Assembly: GCA_002437905.1 (NCBI GenBank)
Contig: DJRT01000010.1
Span: forward strand, 47,173-111,172
Direction: 5' to 3'
Source of the DNA: Ruminococcaceae bacterium UBA6353
Lineage (GTDB): Bacteria > Bacillota > Clostridia > Oscillospirales > Acutalibacteraceae
Length of the DNA stretch: 64,000 bases
Position numbers and translations under genes: made by a program. Positions 45,790 to 54,390 of the stretch are shown one piece after another; position 1 is the stretch's first letter, and each line of letters begins with the position of its first letter. The notes under the pieces were generated by a model. The model made no database searches and was not told the origin of the DNA. It was given only the letters and a program-made list of their open reading frames with translations.

Positions 45790-46185
45790 TCAGATATCGT
45801 CATCATCGTCGTCATCATCATCCGCTGGTGCATCATGCTTGGTATCCACCGTCTGGATGGCCCACTTCTTGAACTGCATCTTGGTGCGATCCGAACCGCT
45901 CTCGATGGTGATGGTATCGTCCTTGATGCTGACCACACGGCCGCAGATGCCGCCAATGGTCGTCAGCTCATCGCCCACGCGCAGGCTGTTGCGCATCTGC
46001 TGCTCTTCCTTCTGCTTTTTCTTCTGCGGACGGATGAGCATGAAATACATCAGCACCACGATCAGAACCAGCGGTGCAAACTGCAGCAGCATTGCCTGCC
46101 AGTTGCTGCCACCCTGCGTTGCGCCGTCAGCCGCAGTCGTCGAGACCTCGTCGGCCAGCAGGAGCATCTTTGCCATAAAATTCAT
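45790..46185 (-). CDS. yajC: Preprotein translocase accessory protein YajC
   Basis: A 131-residue protein, one N-terminal helix (QFAPLVLIVVLMYFMLIRPQ, near 30-50) followed by KKKQKEEQQMRNSLRVGDELTTIGG. This is the YajC signature; YajC binds SecDF/SecYEG. The C-terminus is a run of nine Asp residues before the final Ile, longer than usual. ATG 46185 has GGAGGA upstream. It has its own promoter and forms a unit with TIGR04086. Confidence 0.95.
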   Translation of the reverse strand: MNFMAKMLLLADEVSTTAADGATQGGSNWQAMLLQFAPLVLIVVLMYFMLIRPQKKKQKEEQQMRNSLRVGDELTTIGGICGRVVSIKDDTITIESGSDRTKMQFKKWAIQTVDTKHDAPADDDDDDDDDI

Positions 46186-46217
46186 TTGTTCTTCCTCCAA
46201 AACTCAATATTTCTTTT

Positions 46218-46246
46218 ATTATAAGGGCTGCCTGGAAAAAGTGCAA
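46218..46246 (-). promoter_or_regulatory. Promoter of yajC
   Basis: On the minus strand TTGCAC (46241-46246), 17-bp spacer, perfect TATAAT (46218-46223). It lies in the 110-bp gap between tgt and yajC. Confidence 0.8.
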
Positions 46247-46294
46247 CCCGTTTTTCACACAAAATGCAAAATTTACAATTTGTCCAAAAAAAGC

Positions 46295-47425
46295 TCAGAT
46301 ACGGTGGTCCAGTACCCCGACATACCGGCGATAGAATTCCTCATACCGTCCCTCATCCAGCGCCTCACGGATACGCTCCATCAGACGGTTGTAAAAATAC
46401 AGGTTGTGCATCACCGTCAGCCGCATCCCCAGCATCTCATTCACCTTCAGCAGATGGCGGATATAGCTGCGGGAAAAACGGCGGCAGACAGGGCAATCGC
46501 ACTCCTCATCCAGCGGCCGGGGATCCTCCGCATATTTATTGTTGATCAGGTTGCGGTGCCCCTGCCAGGTGAAGATATGGCCGTGGCGGGCATTGCGGGA
46601 GGGCATCACGCAGTCAAACAGATCCACCCCGCGGTGTACTGCCTCCAGGATGTTCTCCGGCGTGCCCACCCCCATCAGGTAGCGGATCTTGTTTTTCGGC
46701 ATATACGGCTCCACCGCCTCAATGATCCGGTACATCTCCTCGGTTGGCTCACCCACCGCCAGGCCGCCGATGGCGTAACCATCCAGATCCAGCTCGGCAA
46801 TCTGCTGCATATGCTCCACCCGCAGATCGGCAAAGGTGCAGCCCTGATTGATCCCAAACAGCAGCTGCCGCGGATTGACGGTATCCGGCAGGCTGTTCAG
46901 CCGGGCCATCTCCTCCTTGCAGCGCCGCAGCCAGCGGGTGGTGCGGGCACAGGATTGGCTGGCATACGCGTATTTTGCCGGATTTTCCACACATTCGTCA
47001 AAGGCCATGGCAATGGTGGAACCGAGATGCGATTGGATCTGCATGCTCTCCTCCGGGCCGATAAACAGCTTCTTGCCGTCGATATGGGAGGCAAAGTGCA
47101 CCCCCTCCTCCCGGATCTTCCGCAGGCTGGCCAGCGAGAACACCTGGAACCCACCGCTGTCGGTCAGGATCGGTCCGTCCCAGCCGGTAAATTTATGCAG
47201 CCCGCCCATGCGGTATACCAGATCGTCCCCCGGACGCACATGCAGGTGGTAGGTATTGCACAGCATCACCTGGCAGTGCAGGTCCTTCAGGTCAAAGGCC
47301 GACACGCCACCCTTGATGGCGCCGCAGGTGGCCACATTCATAAATGCCGGGGTCTGCACCGTGCCATGGGGTGTTTCAAATACCCCGCGGCGGGCAGCGC
47401 CCTCTGTTTTTGTGATCGTCAGCAT
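46295..47425 (-). CDS. tgt: Queuine tRNA-ribosyltransferase
   Basis: A 376-residue protein of normal length. It exchanges G34 for preQ1 in GUN-anticodon tRNAs. The catalytic base Asp lies in LTDSGGFQVFSL near 92 and the nucleophile in FDCVMPSRNARHGHIFT near 260. The zinc site is CDCPVCRR...H near 305-335. It follows queA by 25 bp and belongs to the same operon. Confidence 0.97.
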   Translation of the reverse strand: MLTITKTEGAARRGVFETPHGTVQTPAFMNVATCGAIKGGVSAFDLKDLHCQVMLCNTYHLHVRPGDDLVYRMGGLHKFTGWDGPILTDSGGFQVFSLASLRKIREEGVHFASHIDGKKLFIGPEESMQIQSHLGSTIAMAFDECVENPAKYAYASQSCARTTRWLRRCKEEMARLNSLPDTVNPRQLLFGINQGCTFADLRVEHMQQIAELDLDGYAIGGLAVGEPTEEMYRIIEAVEPYMPKNKIRYLMGVGTPENILEAVHRGVDLFDCVMPSRNARHGHIFTWQGHRNLINNKYAEDPRPLDEECDCPVCRRFSRSYIRHLLKVNEMLGMRLTVMHNLYFYNRLMERIREALDEGRYEEFYRRYVGVLDHRI

Positions 47426-47450
47426 GGTTTCTTCTCCGTTTTCTGTCTGT

Positions 47451-48476
47451 TTATAGGATCAGCATGGCATCACCGAAGGAGAAAAAGCGGTATTTTTCCT
47501 CCACGGCATGCTTATAGGCTGCCATCGTGTGCTCATAGCCGGCAAAAGCACTGACCAGCATGATGAGGGTACTTTCCGGCAGGTGGAAATTGGTGATCAG
47601 TCCATCCAGCACCTGAAATTGGTAGCCGGGATAGATGAAAATACCTGTCCACCCCTCTGCCGGCTCCACACGGCCGTTGGTCAGGCCAACGCTTTCCAGC
47701 GTGCGGCAGCTGGTGGTGCCCACAGCGATCACCCGGCCGCCCCGCTCACGGGTGCGGTTGATGATCTGCGCCGTTTTCTCGCTCAGCTCGTAGTGCTCGG
47801 TGTGCATTTTGTGGGCGGTGATCTCCTCTTCCTTCACCGGGCGGAAGGTGCCAAGCCCCACATGGAGGGTAACAAAGGCGATATCCACGCCCTTCGCCCG
47901 CACCTGCTCTAACAGCTCCGGGGTAAAGTGCAGGCCGGCAGTCGGCGCAGCGGCGCTGCCCAGCTCACGGGAATACACCGTCTGGTAGCGCTCCTGATCC
48001 AGCAGCTTTTCGTGGATATACGGCGGCAGGGGCATCTGTCCAATGCGCTCCAGCACCTCGTAGAAATTCCCCTCATAGCGGAACTGCACCAGGCGGTTGC
48101 CGCCCTCCAGGATCTCCAGCACCTCAGCTGTCAGCAGCCCCTCACCAAACACCAGCACATCCCCCGGTTTCGCCCGGCGGCCGGGACCGGCCAGCACCTC
48201 CCAGGTGTCATTCCCCCTGGGGGTCAGCAGCAGCAGCTCCACATGGGCACCGGTGGCCGCACGCACCCCCAGCAGACGCGCCGGCAGCACCCGGCTGTCG
48301 TTCAGCACCAGGCAGTCGCCCGGCCGCAGATAGTCCAGGATATCCCGGAAATGCCGATCCTCCCACCCGCCGGTCCGGCGATCCAGCTTCAGCAGCCGGG
48401 AGGCATCGCGCGGCTCCACCGGGGTCTGGGCGATCAGCTCCTGCGGCAGATCGTAATAAAATTCACTACGCAGCAT
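47451..48476 (-). CDS. queA: tRNA preQ1(34) S-adenosylmethionine ribosyltransferase-isomerase
   Basis: A 341-residue protein matching QueA throughout: YDLPQELIAQTPVEPRDASRL near residues 8-28, GDCLVLNDSRVLPARL near 55-70, AAPTAGLHFTPELL near 180 and RVIAVGTTSCRTLES near 240. It makes epoxyqueuosine from preQ1-tRNA and SAM, acting after Tgt. Its start region is back-to-back with the asd promoter region. Confidence 0.97.
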   Translation of the reverse strand: MLRSEFYYDLPQELIAQTPVEPRDASRLLKLDRRTGGWEDRHFRDILDYLRPGDCLVLNDSRVLPARLLGVRAATGAHVELLLLTPRGNDTWEVLAGPGRRAKPGDVLVFGEGLLTAEVLEILEGGNRLVQFRYEGNFYEVLERIGQMPLPPYIHEKLLDQERYQTVYSRELGSAAAPTAGLHFTPELLEQVRAKGVDIAFVTLHVGLGTFRPVKEEEITAHKMHTEHYELSEKTAQIINRTRERGGRVIAVGTTSCRTLESVGLTNGRVEPAEGWTGIFIYPGYQFQVLDGLITNFHLPESTLIMLVSAFAGYEHTMAAYKHAVEEKYRFFSFGDAMLIL

Positions 48477-48520
48477 ACGCTATTCTTCCTATCCTGTGTT
48501 TTCGGCCGGGGGGAGTTGCG

Positions 48521-48567
48521 CAGTTGCATATTGACAATCCCCTGCCGGCAGTGATAAAATGCAACTG
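48521..48567 (+). promoter_or_regulatory. asd promoter inside a dyad-symmetric operator-like region
   Basis: TTGACA (48531-48536), 18-bp spacer, TAAAAT (48555-48560). The promoter is bracketed by CAGTTGCAT (48521-48529) and ATGCAACTG (48559-48567), and CTGCCGGCAG (48542-48551) is itself a palindrome between the hexamers. This nested symmetry suits a repressor or DNA loop. A small hairpin (CCGGT/ACCGG) in the leader follows. Confidence 0.65.
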
Positions 48568-48655
48568 TATGACCGGTCTATTATATACCGGATGGCACTT
48601 TTTTTCAATGGTTTTTTATTTTCGTCTGTTTTGTGAGGTAAGGGAGTATACTATT

Positions 48656-49747
48656 ATGAGCGAGAAAAAGCACTACCGCGTTGGCATTGTTGGCTGCACC
48701 GGCATGGTCGGGCAGCGGTTTATGACCCTGTTGGAAAACCATCCCTGGTTTACTGTTACGGCGCTGGCTGCCAGCCCCCGCTCCGCCGGCAAGCCCTATG
48801 AGCAGGCGGTTGCCGGCCGCTGGGCGATGGATACGCCGATCCCGGAAAGCATGAAACAGATGCCCGTGCTGGACGCCTCCCGCGTGGAGGAGGTCGCCGC
48901 TCTGGTGGACTTCATTTTCTGCGCTGTGGACATGAAAAAGGACGATATCCGTGCGCTGGAGGAGGCCTATGCCAAGGCCGAATGCCCGGTCGTTTCCAAT
49001 AACAGCGCCCACCGCGGCACGCCGGATGTGCCGATGATCATTCCGGAGCTGAACTGGCAGCACGAACAGATCATTCCGGCACAGCGCCGCCGCCTCGGCA
49101 CCCGCCGCGGCTTTGTTGCCGTTAAGTCCAATTGCTCCCTGCAGAGCTATGTGCCGGCGCTGTACCCGCTGGATGAATACGGCGTACGGGATGTGCTGGT
49201 GTGCACCTATCAGGCAATTTCCGGCGCCGGCAAGACCTTTGAACGCTGGCCGGAAATGGTGGACAATATCATTCCGTATATCGGCGGCGAAGAAGAAAAA
49301 TCCGAGCAGGAGCCGCTGAAGATCTGGGGCAGGATCGAGGGGGACACCATCGTGCCGGCCACCTCCCCGGCCTTCACGGCACAGTGCCTGCGGGTGCCGG
49401 TCAGCAACGGTCACTTTGCGGCGGTGTTTGTCCGGTTTGACCGCAAGCCGACCAAGGAACAGATCATCGAAAAATGGAACAGCTTCTCCGGCCGGCCGCA
49501 GGCGCTGCAGCTTCCGTCGGCACCGCAGCATTTCCTGCGGTATTTCGAGGAGCCGGATATGCCCCAGACCCGGCTGCACCGGGATCTGGAGGGGGGCATG
49601 ACGGTCTCCCTTGGCCGGCTGCGCGAGGACAGCCAGTACGACTATAAGTTTGTGGGCCTCTCGCATAACACCCTGCGGGGGGCGGCCGGCGGCGCGGTGC
49701 TGCTGGCCGAGCTGCTGTGTGCCGACGGCTACATCAGCGCACGGTGA
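48656..49747 (+). CDS. asd: Aspartate-semialdehyde dehydrogenase (archaeal/fungal type)
   Basis: A 363-residue protein. VGIVGCTGMVGQRF at residues 9-22 is the NADP-binding loop, and SNCSLQSY near 160 carries the catalytic Cys. LAASPRSAGKPY and the TIGR00978-like length and motifs match the archaeal/yeast branch rather than the typical bacterial one. It reduces aspartyl phosphate for lysine, threonine and methionine. AAGGGAG is 9 bp before ATG 48656; the frame opens further upstream into the promoter. First gene of asd-dapA-dapB. Confidence 0.94.
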   Translation: MSEKKHYRVGIVGCTGMVGQRFMTLLENHPWFTVTALAASPRSAGKPYEQAVAGRWAMDTPIPESMKQMPVLDASRVEEVAALVDFIFCAVDMKKDDIRALEEAYAKAECPVVSNNSAHRGTPDVPMIIPELNWQHEQIIPAQRRRLGTRRGFVAVKSNCSLQSYVPALYPLDEYGVRDVLVCTYQAISGAGKTFERWPEMVDNIIPYIGGEEEKSEQEPLKIWGRIEGDTIVPATSPAFTAQCLRVPVSNGHFAAVFVRFDRKPTKEQIIEKWNSFSGRPQALQLPSAPQHFLRYFEEPDMPQTRLHRDLEGGMTVSLGRLREDSQYDYKFVGLSHNTLRGAAGGAVLLAELLCADGYISAR

Positions 49748-49818
49748 TCCCCGCATTTCCCTGTTATGCTCTTGTTGATCACGCAAATACACTTCGGTAA
49801 TGAAAGGCGGTTTTTTCT

Positions 49819-50709
49819 ATGGCAAAGCAGCCCCTTTTCTCCGGCGCCGGCGTGGCGCTGGTCACCCCGATGCTCCCGGATGGGAATGTCAACTATGCCA
49901 AGCTGGAGGAGCTGGTGGACTGGCATATCTGCCACGGCAGCGACGCCATCATCGCCTGCGCCACCACCGGCGAAGCACCGACCCTGACCTCCCCGGAGCA
50001 CCTGGAGGCGCTGCGGGTGGTGATCGACCGGGCAGCCGGCCGCGTGCCGGTGATCGCCGGCACCGGCTCCAACGATACCGCCCACTGCATTGATATGTGC
50101 CGGGTGGCCCAGCGCATGGGCGCCAATGGCCTGCTGCTGGTTACCCCCTACTACAATAAGACCTCCCAGCGCGGGCTGATCGCCCACTACACCAAGGTGG
50201 CAGCCTCCACCGACCTGCCAATGATCCTGTACAATGTGCCCTCCCGCACCGGTGTGAACATCCAGCCGGAAACAATGGCGACCCTGTACCGGAATATCGA
50301 GCAGATCGTCGGCCTGAAGCAGGCCAGCGGCGACCTTTCTGCCACGGCGCGCATTGCCGCCCTGTGCGATGTACCGATCTACTCCGGCAATGACGACCAG
50401 ATCGTCCCGATCCTGTCGCTGGGCGGCCGCGGCGTGATCTCGGTGCTGTCCAATATTCTGCCGCAGACGGTGCATGATATCTGCCAGAGATGGTTTGACG
50501 GCGACCCGGCCGGCAGCCTGCAGCTGCAGCTGGAATATCTGGATCTGGCCAATGCGCTGTTCTCGGACATCAACCCCATCCCGGTGAAAGCGGCTATGAA
50601 CCGCATGGGTATGGAGGTTGGCGAGTGCCGCCTGCCGTTGTATCAGATGGACGAACGGGCCTTCAGCGCGCTGGAAGCCGTTCTGCACAAGCACGGCCTG
50701 ATCGACTGA
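49819..50709 (+). CDS. dapA: 4-hydroxy-tetrahydrodipicolinate synthase
   Basis: A 296-residue Schiff-base aldolase. The catalytic Tyr is in YNVPSRTGVN near 137, and the Schiff-base Lys in VGLKQASGD near 167. GTGSNDTAHCI near 80 forms the pyruvate-binding region. It condenses pyruvate with aspartate semialdehyde supplied by the preceding gene product. GAAAGGCGG lies upstream of the ATG. Confidence 0.96.
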   Translation: MAKQPLFSGAGVALVTPMLPDGNVNYAKLEELVDWHICHGSDAIIACATTGEAPTLTSPEHLEALRVVIDRAAGRVPVIAGTGSNDTAHCIDMCRVAQRMGANGLLLVTPYYNKTSQRGLIAHYTKVAASTDLPMILYNVPSRTGVNIQPETMATLYRNIEQIVGLKQASGDLSATARIAALCDVPIYSGNDDQIVPILSLGGRGVISVLSNILPQTVHDICQRWFDGDPAGSLQLQLEYLDLANALFSDINPIPVKAAMNRMGMEVGECRLPLYQMDERAFSALEAVLHKHGLID

Positions 50710-50727
50710 GGAAAGGAGCTGAGCGCC

Positions 50728-51483
50728 ATGCGTATTCTGCTGTCCGGCTGCGCCGGCCGCATGGGGCAGGCGATCACCGCCCGCGTGTCTGCCGACCCGG
50801 CACACACCATTGTGGCCGGCATTGACCGCACCGACGCCGGCCTGCCCTACCCGGTCTATCCCCACCCGGCCGATTGCCGGGAGACCGCCGATGTGCTGAT
50901 CGCCTTTTCCAATCCCTCGCTGCTGGCGGAGGAGCTGGCCTATGCCACAACGCACCGGCTGCCGGCGGTGATCGCCACCACCGGCCTGGATGAGGCACAG
51001 CAGGCCGCCCTGCACACAGCGGCGGCAGCCATACCGGTTTTTTACAGCGGCAATATGAGTGTCGGTGTCGCGCTGCTCTCGGCCCTGACCAGAAAGGCGG
51101 CCGCCGTGCTGGGCACAGCCTTTGATGTGGAGATTTTGGAGATGCACCACAACCAAAAGCTGGACGCCCCTTCCGGCACCGCCCTGATGCTGGCACAGGC
51201 CGCCAGGGACGGCCTGCCCTATGAGCCGGAATATGTCTATGACCGGCACAGCCGCCGGCAAAAGCGGGCGCCGCAGGAGATCGGCATTTCCTCCGTACGC
51301 GGCGGCAGCATCGTCGGTGAGCACCAGGTGATCTTTGCCGGCGATGAGGAGACGGTCATTCTGACCCACCGGGCACAGTCCCGCGGCATTTTTGCCGTCG
51401 GCGCCCTGCGGGCGGCCGCTTTCCTGCAGCAGCAGCCGGCCGGCCTGTACACCATGGACGATCTGCTGGCAAATGCCGAATAA
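50728..51483 (+). CDS. dapB: 4-hydroxy-tetrahydrodipicolinate reductase
   Basis: A 251-residue protein. The N-terminal GCAGRMGQAI (residues 6-15) binds NAD(P)H; EMHHNQKLDAPSGTAL near 138-153 is the DapB signature with catalytic His and Lys. It follows dapA by 18 bp with AAAGGAG upstream and completes the asd-dapA-dapB operon for diaminopimelate and lysine. Confidence 0.97.
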   Translation: MRILLSGCAGRMGQAITARVSADPAHTIVAGIDRTDAGLPYPVYPHPADCRETADVLIAFSNPSLLAEELAYATTHRLPAVIATTGLDEAQQAALHTAAAAIPVFYSGNMSVGVALLSALTRKAAAVLGTAFDVEILEMHHNQKLDAPSGTALMLAQAARDGLPYEPEYVYDRHSRRQKRAPQEIGISSVRGGSIVGEHQVIFAGDEETVILTHRAQSRGIFAVGALRAAAFLQQQPAGLYTMDDLLANAE

Positions 51484-51502
51484 AACCGCCTATACAGCAC
51501 AA

Positions 51503-51535
51503 AAGACCGGACGCCGACAGACGGCGTCCGGTCTT
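51503..51535. terminator. Terminator shared by dapB and the converging SDR gene
   Basis: A 14-bp perfect stem (51503-51516 with 51522-51535), 5-nt loop, then TGTGTTTTG. Symmetric enough to work in both directions. Confidence 0.85.
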
Positions 51536-51546
51536 GTGTTTTGCCG

Positions 51547-52284
51547 TTACAGCTGCCGCCGGCAGCCGTCGATCTGAATGTTCTGTCCGGCAATATACGA
51601 GGCCCGCTCCGATGCCAGGAAGCAGATCAGCTCGGCATTCTCCCGGTCACTGCCGGTACGGCCGAGATAGGAGAGCGGGCTCTCCTGCACATGGTCGATG
51701 TCCGCAATATCCGACGGGCTGACGCTGCCGGGGGAAACGCAATTGACCAGCACGCCGCCGGCCGCCACCTCCTTGGCCAGGGCGCGGGTCATGGCGATCA
51801 CCGCCCCCTTGCTGGCGGAATACTGCACCATATTGGCGTTCCCGTACACCCCCGCCACCGAGGCCACATTCACAATGCGCCCGTAGCCGCGGCGGAGCAT
51901 ACCGCCAAGCACCGCCTGAGTGCAATAGACCACACCCATCACATTGACCGACAGGTACTGCTGCCAGTCCGCCTGCGTCAGCTCCAGAAACGGCTTGCTG
52001 CTGCGCCAGACGGCGGCATTGTTGATGAGGATATCCACCCCGCCGAAGCGCTCGGTGGCGGCGGCCACGGCCTGCTGCACCGCTGCGGCATCACTGACAT
52101 CGCAGGGGCATGCCAGAATGGGCGTACTATACCCGGCCAGCTCCTGCTGCAGCGCATCCAGCGCTGCGGCATCCCGGTCCAGCAGCAGCAGCGTCGCCCC
52201 CTCCTGTGCCAGCCGGATGGCGCAGGCCCGGCCGATACCGACAGCAGCGCCCGTGATCATCGCGGTCTTTCCCGAAAACTCCAT
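51547..52284 (-). CDS. SDR-family oxidoreductase (FabG-like)
   Basis: A 245-residue short-chain dehydrogenase. TGAAVGIGRA near 12 (NAD(P) loop), NNAAVWRS near 90, the catalytic Ser in VNVASVAGV near 138 and YSASKG near 151 (Tyr/Lys) are all present. Substrate unknown; the nearest homologues would be 3-ketoacyl-ACP reductase-like or sugar dehydrogenases. Monocistronic, with TTAGGAGGA upstream of the ATG. Confidence 0.92.
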   Translation of the reverse strand: MEFSGKTAMITGAAVGIGRACAIRLAQEGATLLLLDRDAAALDALQQELAGYSTPILACPCDVSDAAAVQQAVAAATERFGGVDILINNAAVWRSSKPFLELTQADWQQYLSVNVMGVVYCTQAVLGGMLRRGYGRIVNVASVAGVYGNANMVQYSASKGAVIAMTRALAKEVAAGGVLVNCVSPGSVSPSDIADIDHVQESPLSYLGRTGSDRENAELICFLASERASYIAGQNIQIDGCRRQL

Positions 52285-52430
52285 TTTCGTTTCCTCCTAA
52301 CCAATTTTGTTCCATCATTTCCAGCGCCGGCCGCCCCTTGGGAACCCGGCAGCCTTTGCCGTGCACAGTATACCATACTCCGGCCGGGCGGGCGATACCA
52401 TTTCCGATACAAAAACCCACATAAATGAAA

Positions 52431-52458
52431 CGGCCGCCGGACAGCTGTCCGGCGGCCG
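52431..52458. terminator. Terminator of the Cys-rich protein gene (28-bp perfect palindrome)
   Basis: 52431-52444 and 52445-52458 are exact reverse complements. On the minus strand TTTCATTTAT follows. It ends the gene at 52465. Confidence 0.85.
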
Positions 52459-52464
52459 TCTGGG

Positions 52465-53304
52465 TCAGCAGCAGCCGCGCCGCGGCGGGGTGGGATCCTT
52501 CGGCTGGCTGCAGCCGCAGCCACTTTCATTTTCGCAGGCCGGCGGGAAGAACTCATTCACCGGGAAGCTCATCTTATGGAACAGATCGCAGGGGTTCTCG
52601 CTGGTGGGCGTGCATTCCTTGCTCGGCATGCAGTAGTCATACACCGGCATCAGCATCTGCACATTGCGGATCAGCTGCACAATGGTGAAAATGCCGAGAG
52701 AAACGACCACCAGCCGGTTCTCGGCGCAGTCCACGAAATTGCCGCCGTACCGGCTGCACAGGCTGGCCGGGATGCTGCCGCAATCGCCGCAGTCGTAGTG
52801 GCAGCGCTCACAGCAGTCCACCAGGCGGGCATCCAGCACCACCGGTTCAGCGATCTGTACGCAGCAGTGCGGCATATTGCGGGTGGGCATCTCCTGCCGG
52901 TCGTGTTCGTCCGGCCGATACTCACTGTGGAACACCCGCACATGACCCTCGCTGCCATAGAGGATGACCTTCTTGCGGAAGATCCCGACACCATGCAGCA
53001 CATTGCAGGGGGTTCCGTGGCCACCGTACACCTCCACCTCCACATCGAAGAAGAAGGTCAGATCGCAGGAGTAGTACCCCCGATTAAAGGGCAACGCCTC
53101 TACATCTATGTAGGTGGTGATGACCTCGGCCTTTTTGGTGCGGATGCCGGTGGCGTGATCGACGATCATCTGATCCCGCTCGGTGAAGAACAGCCGCATG
53201 TTTTCAATGCAATCCTTGTCGCAGCAGCTATCGTACACCCGGCCAGCATCCACACAGACGGCTTCTTTGCATCCGTTATCCCGGATAAACTTTTGTTCCG
53301 CCAT
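52465..53304 (-). CDS. Cysteine-rich conserved protein, function unknown
   Basis: A 279-residue soluble protein with 24 cysteines, no signal peptide. Clusters include DSCCDKDC near 25, MPHCCVQI near 150, DCCERCHYDCGDC near 168-180 and a C-terminal GCGCSQ...RRGCC. Between them are beta-rich stretches (YYSCDLTFFFDVEVEVYG). The pattern resembles cross-linked spore-coat or metal-binding proteins of Clostridia, but I recognise no named family. ATG 53304 follows AGGAGG at about 8 bp; the longer frame to 53415 has no support. Spore genes elsewhere in the window make a coat role possible. Confidence 0.75.
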   Translation of the reverse strand: MAEQKFIRDNGCKEAVCVDAGRVYDSCCDKDCIENMRLFFTERDQMIVDHATGIRTKKAEVITTYIDVEALPFNRGYYSCDLTFFFDVEVEVYGGHGTPCNVLHGVGIFRKKVILYGSEGHVRVFHSEYRPDEHDRQEMPTRNMPHCCVQIAEPVVLDARLVDCCERCHYDCGDCGSIPASLCSRYGGNFVDCAENRLVVVSLGIFTIVQLIRNVQMLMPVYDYCMPSKECTPTSENPCDLFHKMSFPVNEFFPPACENESGCGCSQPKDPTPPRRGCC

Positions 53305-53584
53305 AGAACTATGCCTCCTATTCAAGATTAAAGCGACAGGGGAACGGCGCGCGGAGCCTGCCCGGTCTCGCTTCACTATCAGTGTATGAGGACAATGGCG
53401 GATGTGTGCCGGCACTTTGCCGTGAAATCGCTGTTCGGAGGACTCTTTTTCCCGGGCACCCGGTGCCTATCGGTGCACACGGCAAAATAACCGCTGCAGG
53501 ACCCTGATCGTCATCCCGGGCACACAGGAATGTAAACTGTACGGTTTTGCTGTTTGCCCATTCCTTCAGCTTTCACCGCCCCAG
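53305..53584. other. 280-bp gap without a recognisable gene
   Basis: No ORF, tRNA or strong hairpin seen. It must hold the promoter of the Cys-rich gene (leftward), but no clear sigma-A hexamer pair is visible. A sporulation sigma factor is a possibility that I cannot confirm. It also marks the change from the GC-rich to the AT-richer block. Confidence 0.5.
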
Positions 53585-54376
53585 CTACACCACGCCTCCG
53601 GCAGGAATTTTTATTACCGCTGACTGATCCTTTTCAAGCCACACATCCATCGCCGACCGATTGTAAATGATCCGCTCATCGGCGGATATTTTCAGGCTTT
53701 TTTGTGCAGCAATGTATTGGAAGATCTCCATATTGGTGGCGTACCAAATTCTTTCGTCCCCGGACAGGAGCTGCAGGAGCGTCTCAAGCTGTTGCCATTC
53801 CTCCTCGCTGCGCAGCTCGTGGCTGTGTCCCCATATATACAGCAGCGGCTTCGTCCACCGGCTGTCCAGTGCACCCATAAATCTCTCAACCACCGGCATG
53901 GCCACCTTGAAATGGCAGGTAGGGTTCCAAACAAGAAAATTTTCCGGCAGGCCGAAATCATTTGTGGCCGCAACGGTTCTGGCATACTCTATCCCACAGG
54001 CGCGCATAACCGAAACCACCCCGCTGTCGTACGAGCCGCTGGGATAGGACATGCCTGTCACCGGATAGCCTGCTATTTCTTCAAGGATTTTTCTATCCTT
54101 CATGATTTCTCCGACAAGCGAAGCTGCCGGCATCCGTGTCGGCCAACCGTGGGAATAGGTGTGACAGGCAATTTCATGATTTTGATATTCGTCGCGTACA
54201 GCCGCCAGCTCTTCGGTGGTTTTCCCGCGATATCGGCTGCCGTTAAGATGAAAGGTCGATTTCAGAGCGTACTTATCGAATAGCCGGATAAGCCGCGCAT
54301 CATTTTCGTATCCATCATCAAAGCTGAATGTAACCACCCGGCGGCACCCGCCCGGATATATATGATACTGCAGCAT
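53585..54376 (-). CDS. Polysaccharide deacetylase-family protein
   Basis: A 263-residue protein without signal peptide. The NodB-like motifs are TFSFDDGYENDA near 16-27, the metal-binding HTYSHGW near 88 and YPSGSYD near 126. Probably a cytoplasmic or peripheral carbohydrate de-N-acetylase or esterase. GAAAGGAGGG lies 6 bp before ATG 54376. Last of three genes with the DMT transporter and GH5. Codons are visibly less GC-biased than those of the flanking housekeeping genes. Confidence 0.85.
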   Translation of the reverse strand: MLQYHIYPGGCRRVVTFSFDDGYENDARLIRLFDKYALKSTFHLNGSRYRGKTTEELAAVRDEYQNHEIACHTYSHGWPTRMPAASLVGEIMKDRKILEEIAGYPVTGMSYPSGSYDSGVVSVMRACGIEYARTVAATNDFGLPENFLVWNPTCHFKVAMPVVERFMGALDSRWTKPLLYIWGHSHELRSEEEWQQLETLLQLLSGDERIWYATNMEIFQYIAAQKSLKISADERIIYNRSAMDVWLEKDQSAVIKIPAGGVV

Positions 54377-54390
54377 CCCATACCCTCCTT

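Noticed and set aside
48477..48655. Lysine riboswitch or T-box before asd; preQ1 riboswitch before queA
   Set aside because: The shared region is only 179 bp and holds a promoter and dyads. I saw none of the conserved riboswitch or T-box sequences.
52431..52458. 28-bp perfect palindrome as an operator or recombination site
   Set aside because: It sits just after the stop of the Cys-rich gene and is followed by a T-rich run on that strand, so a terminator explains it better.
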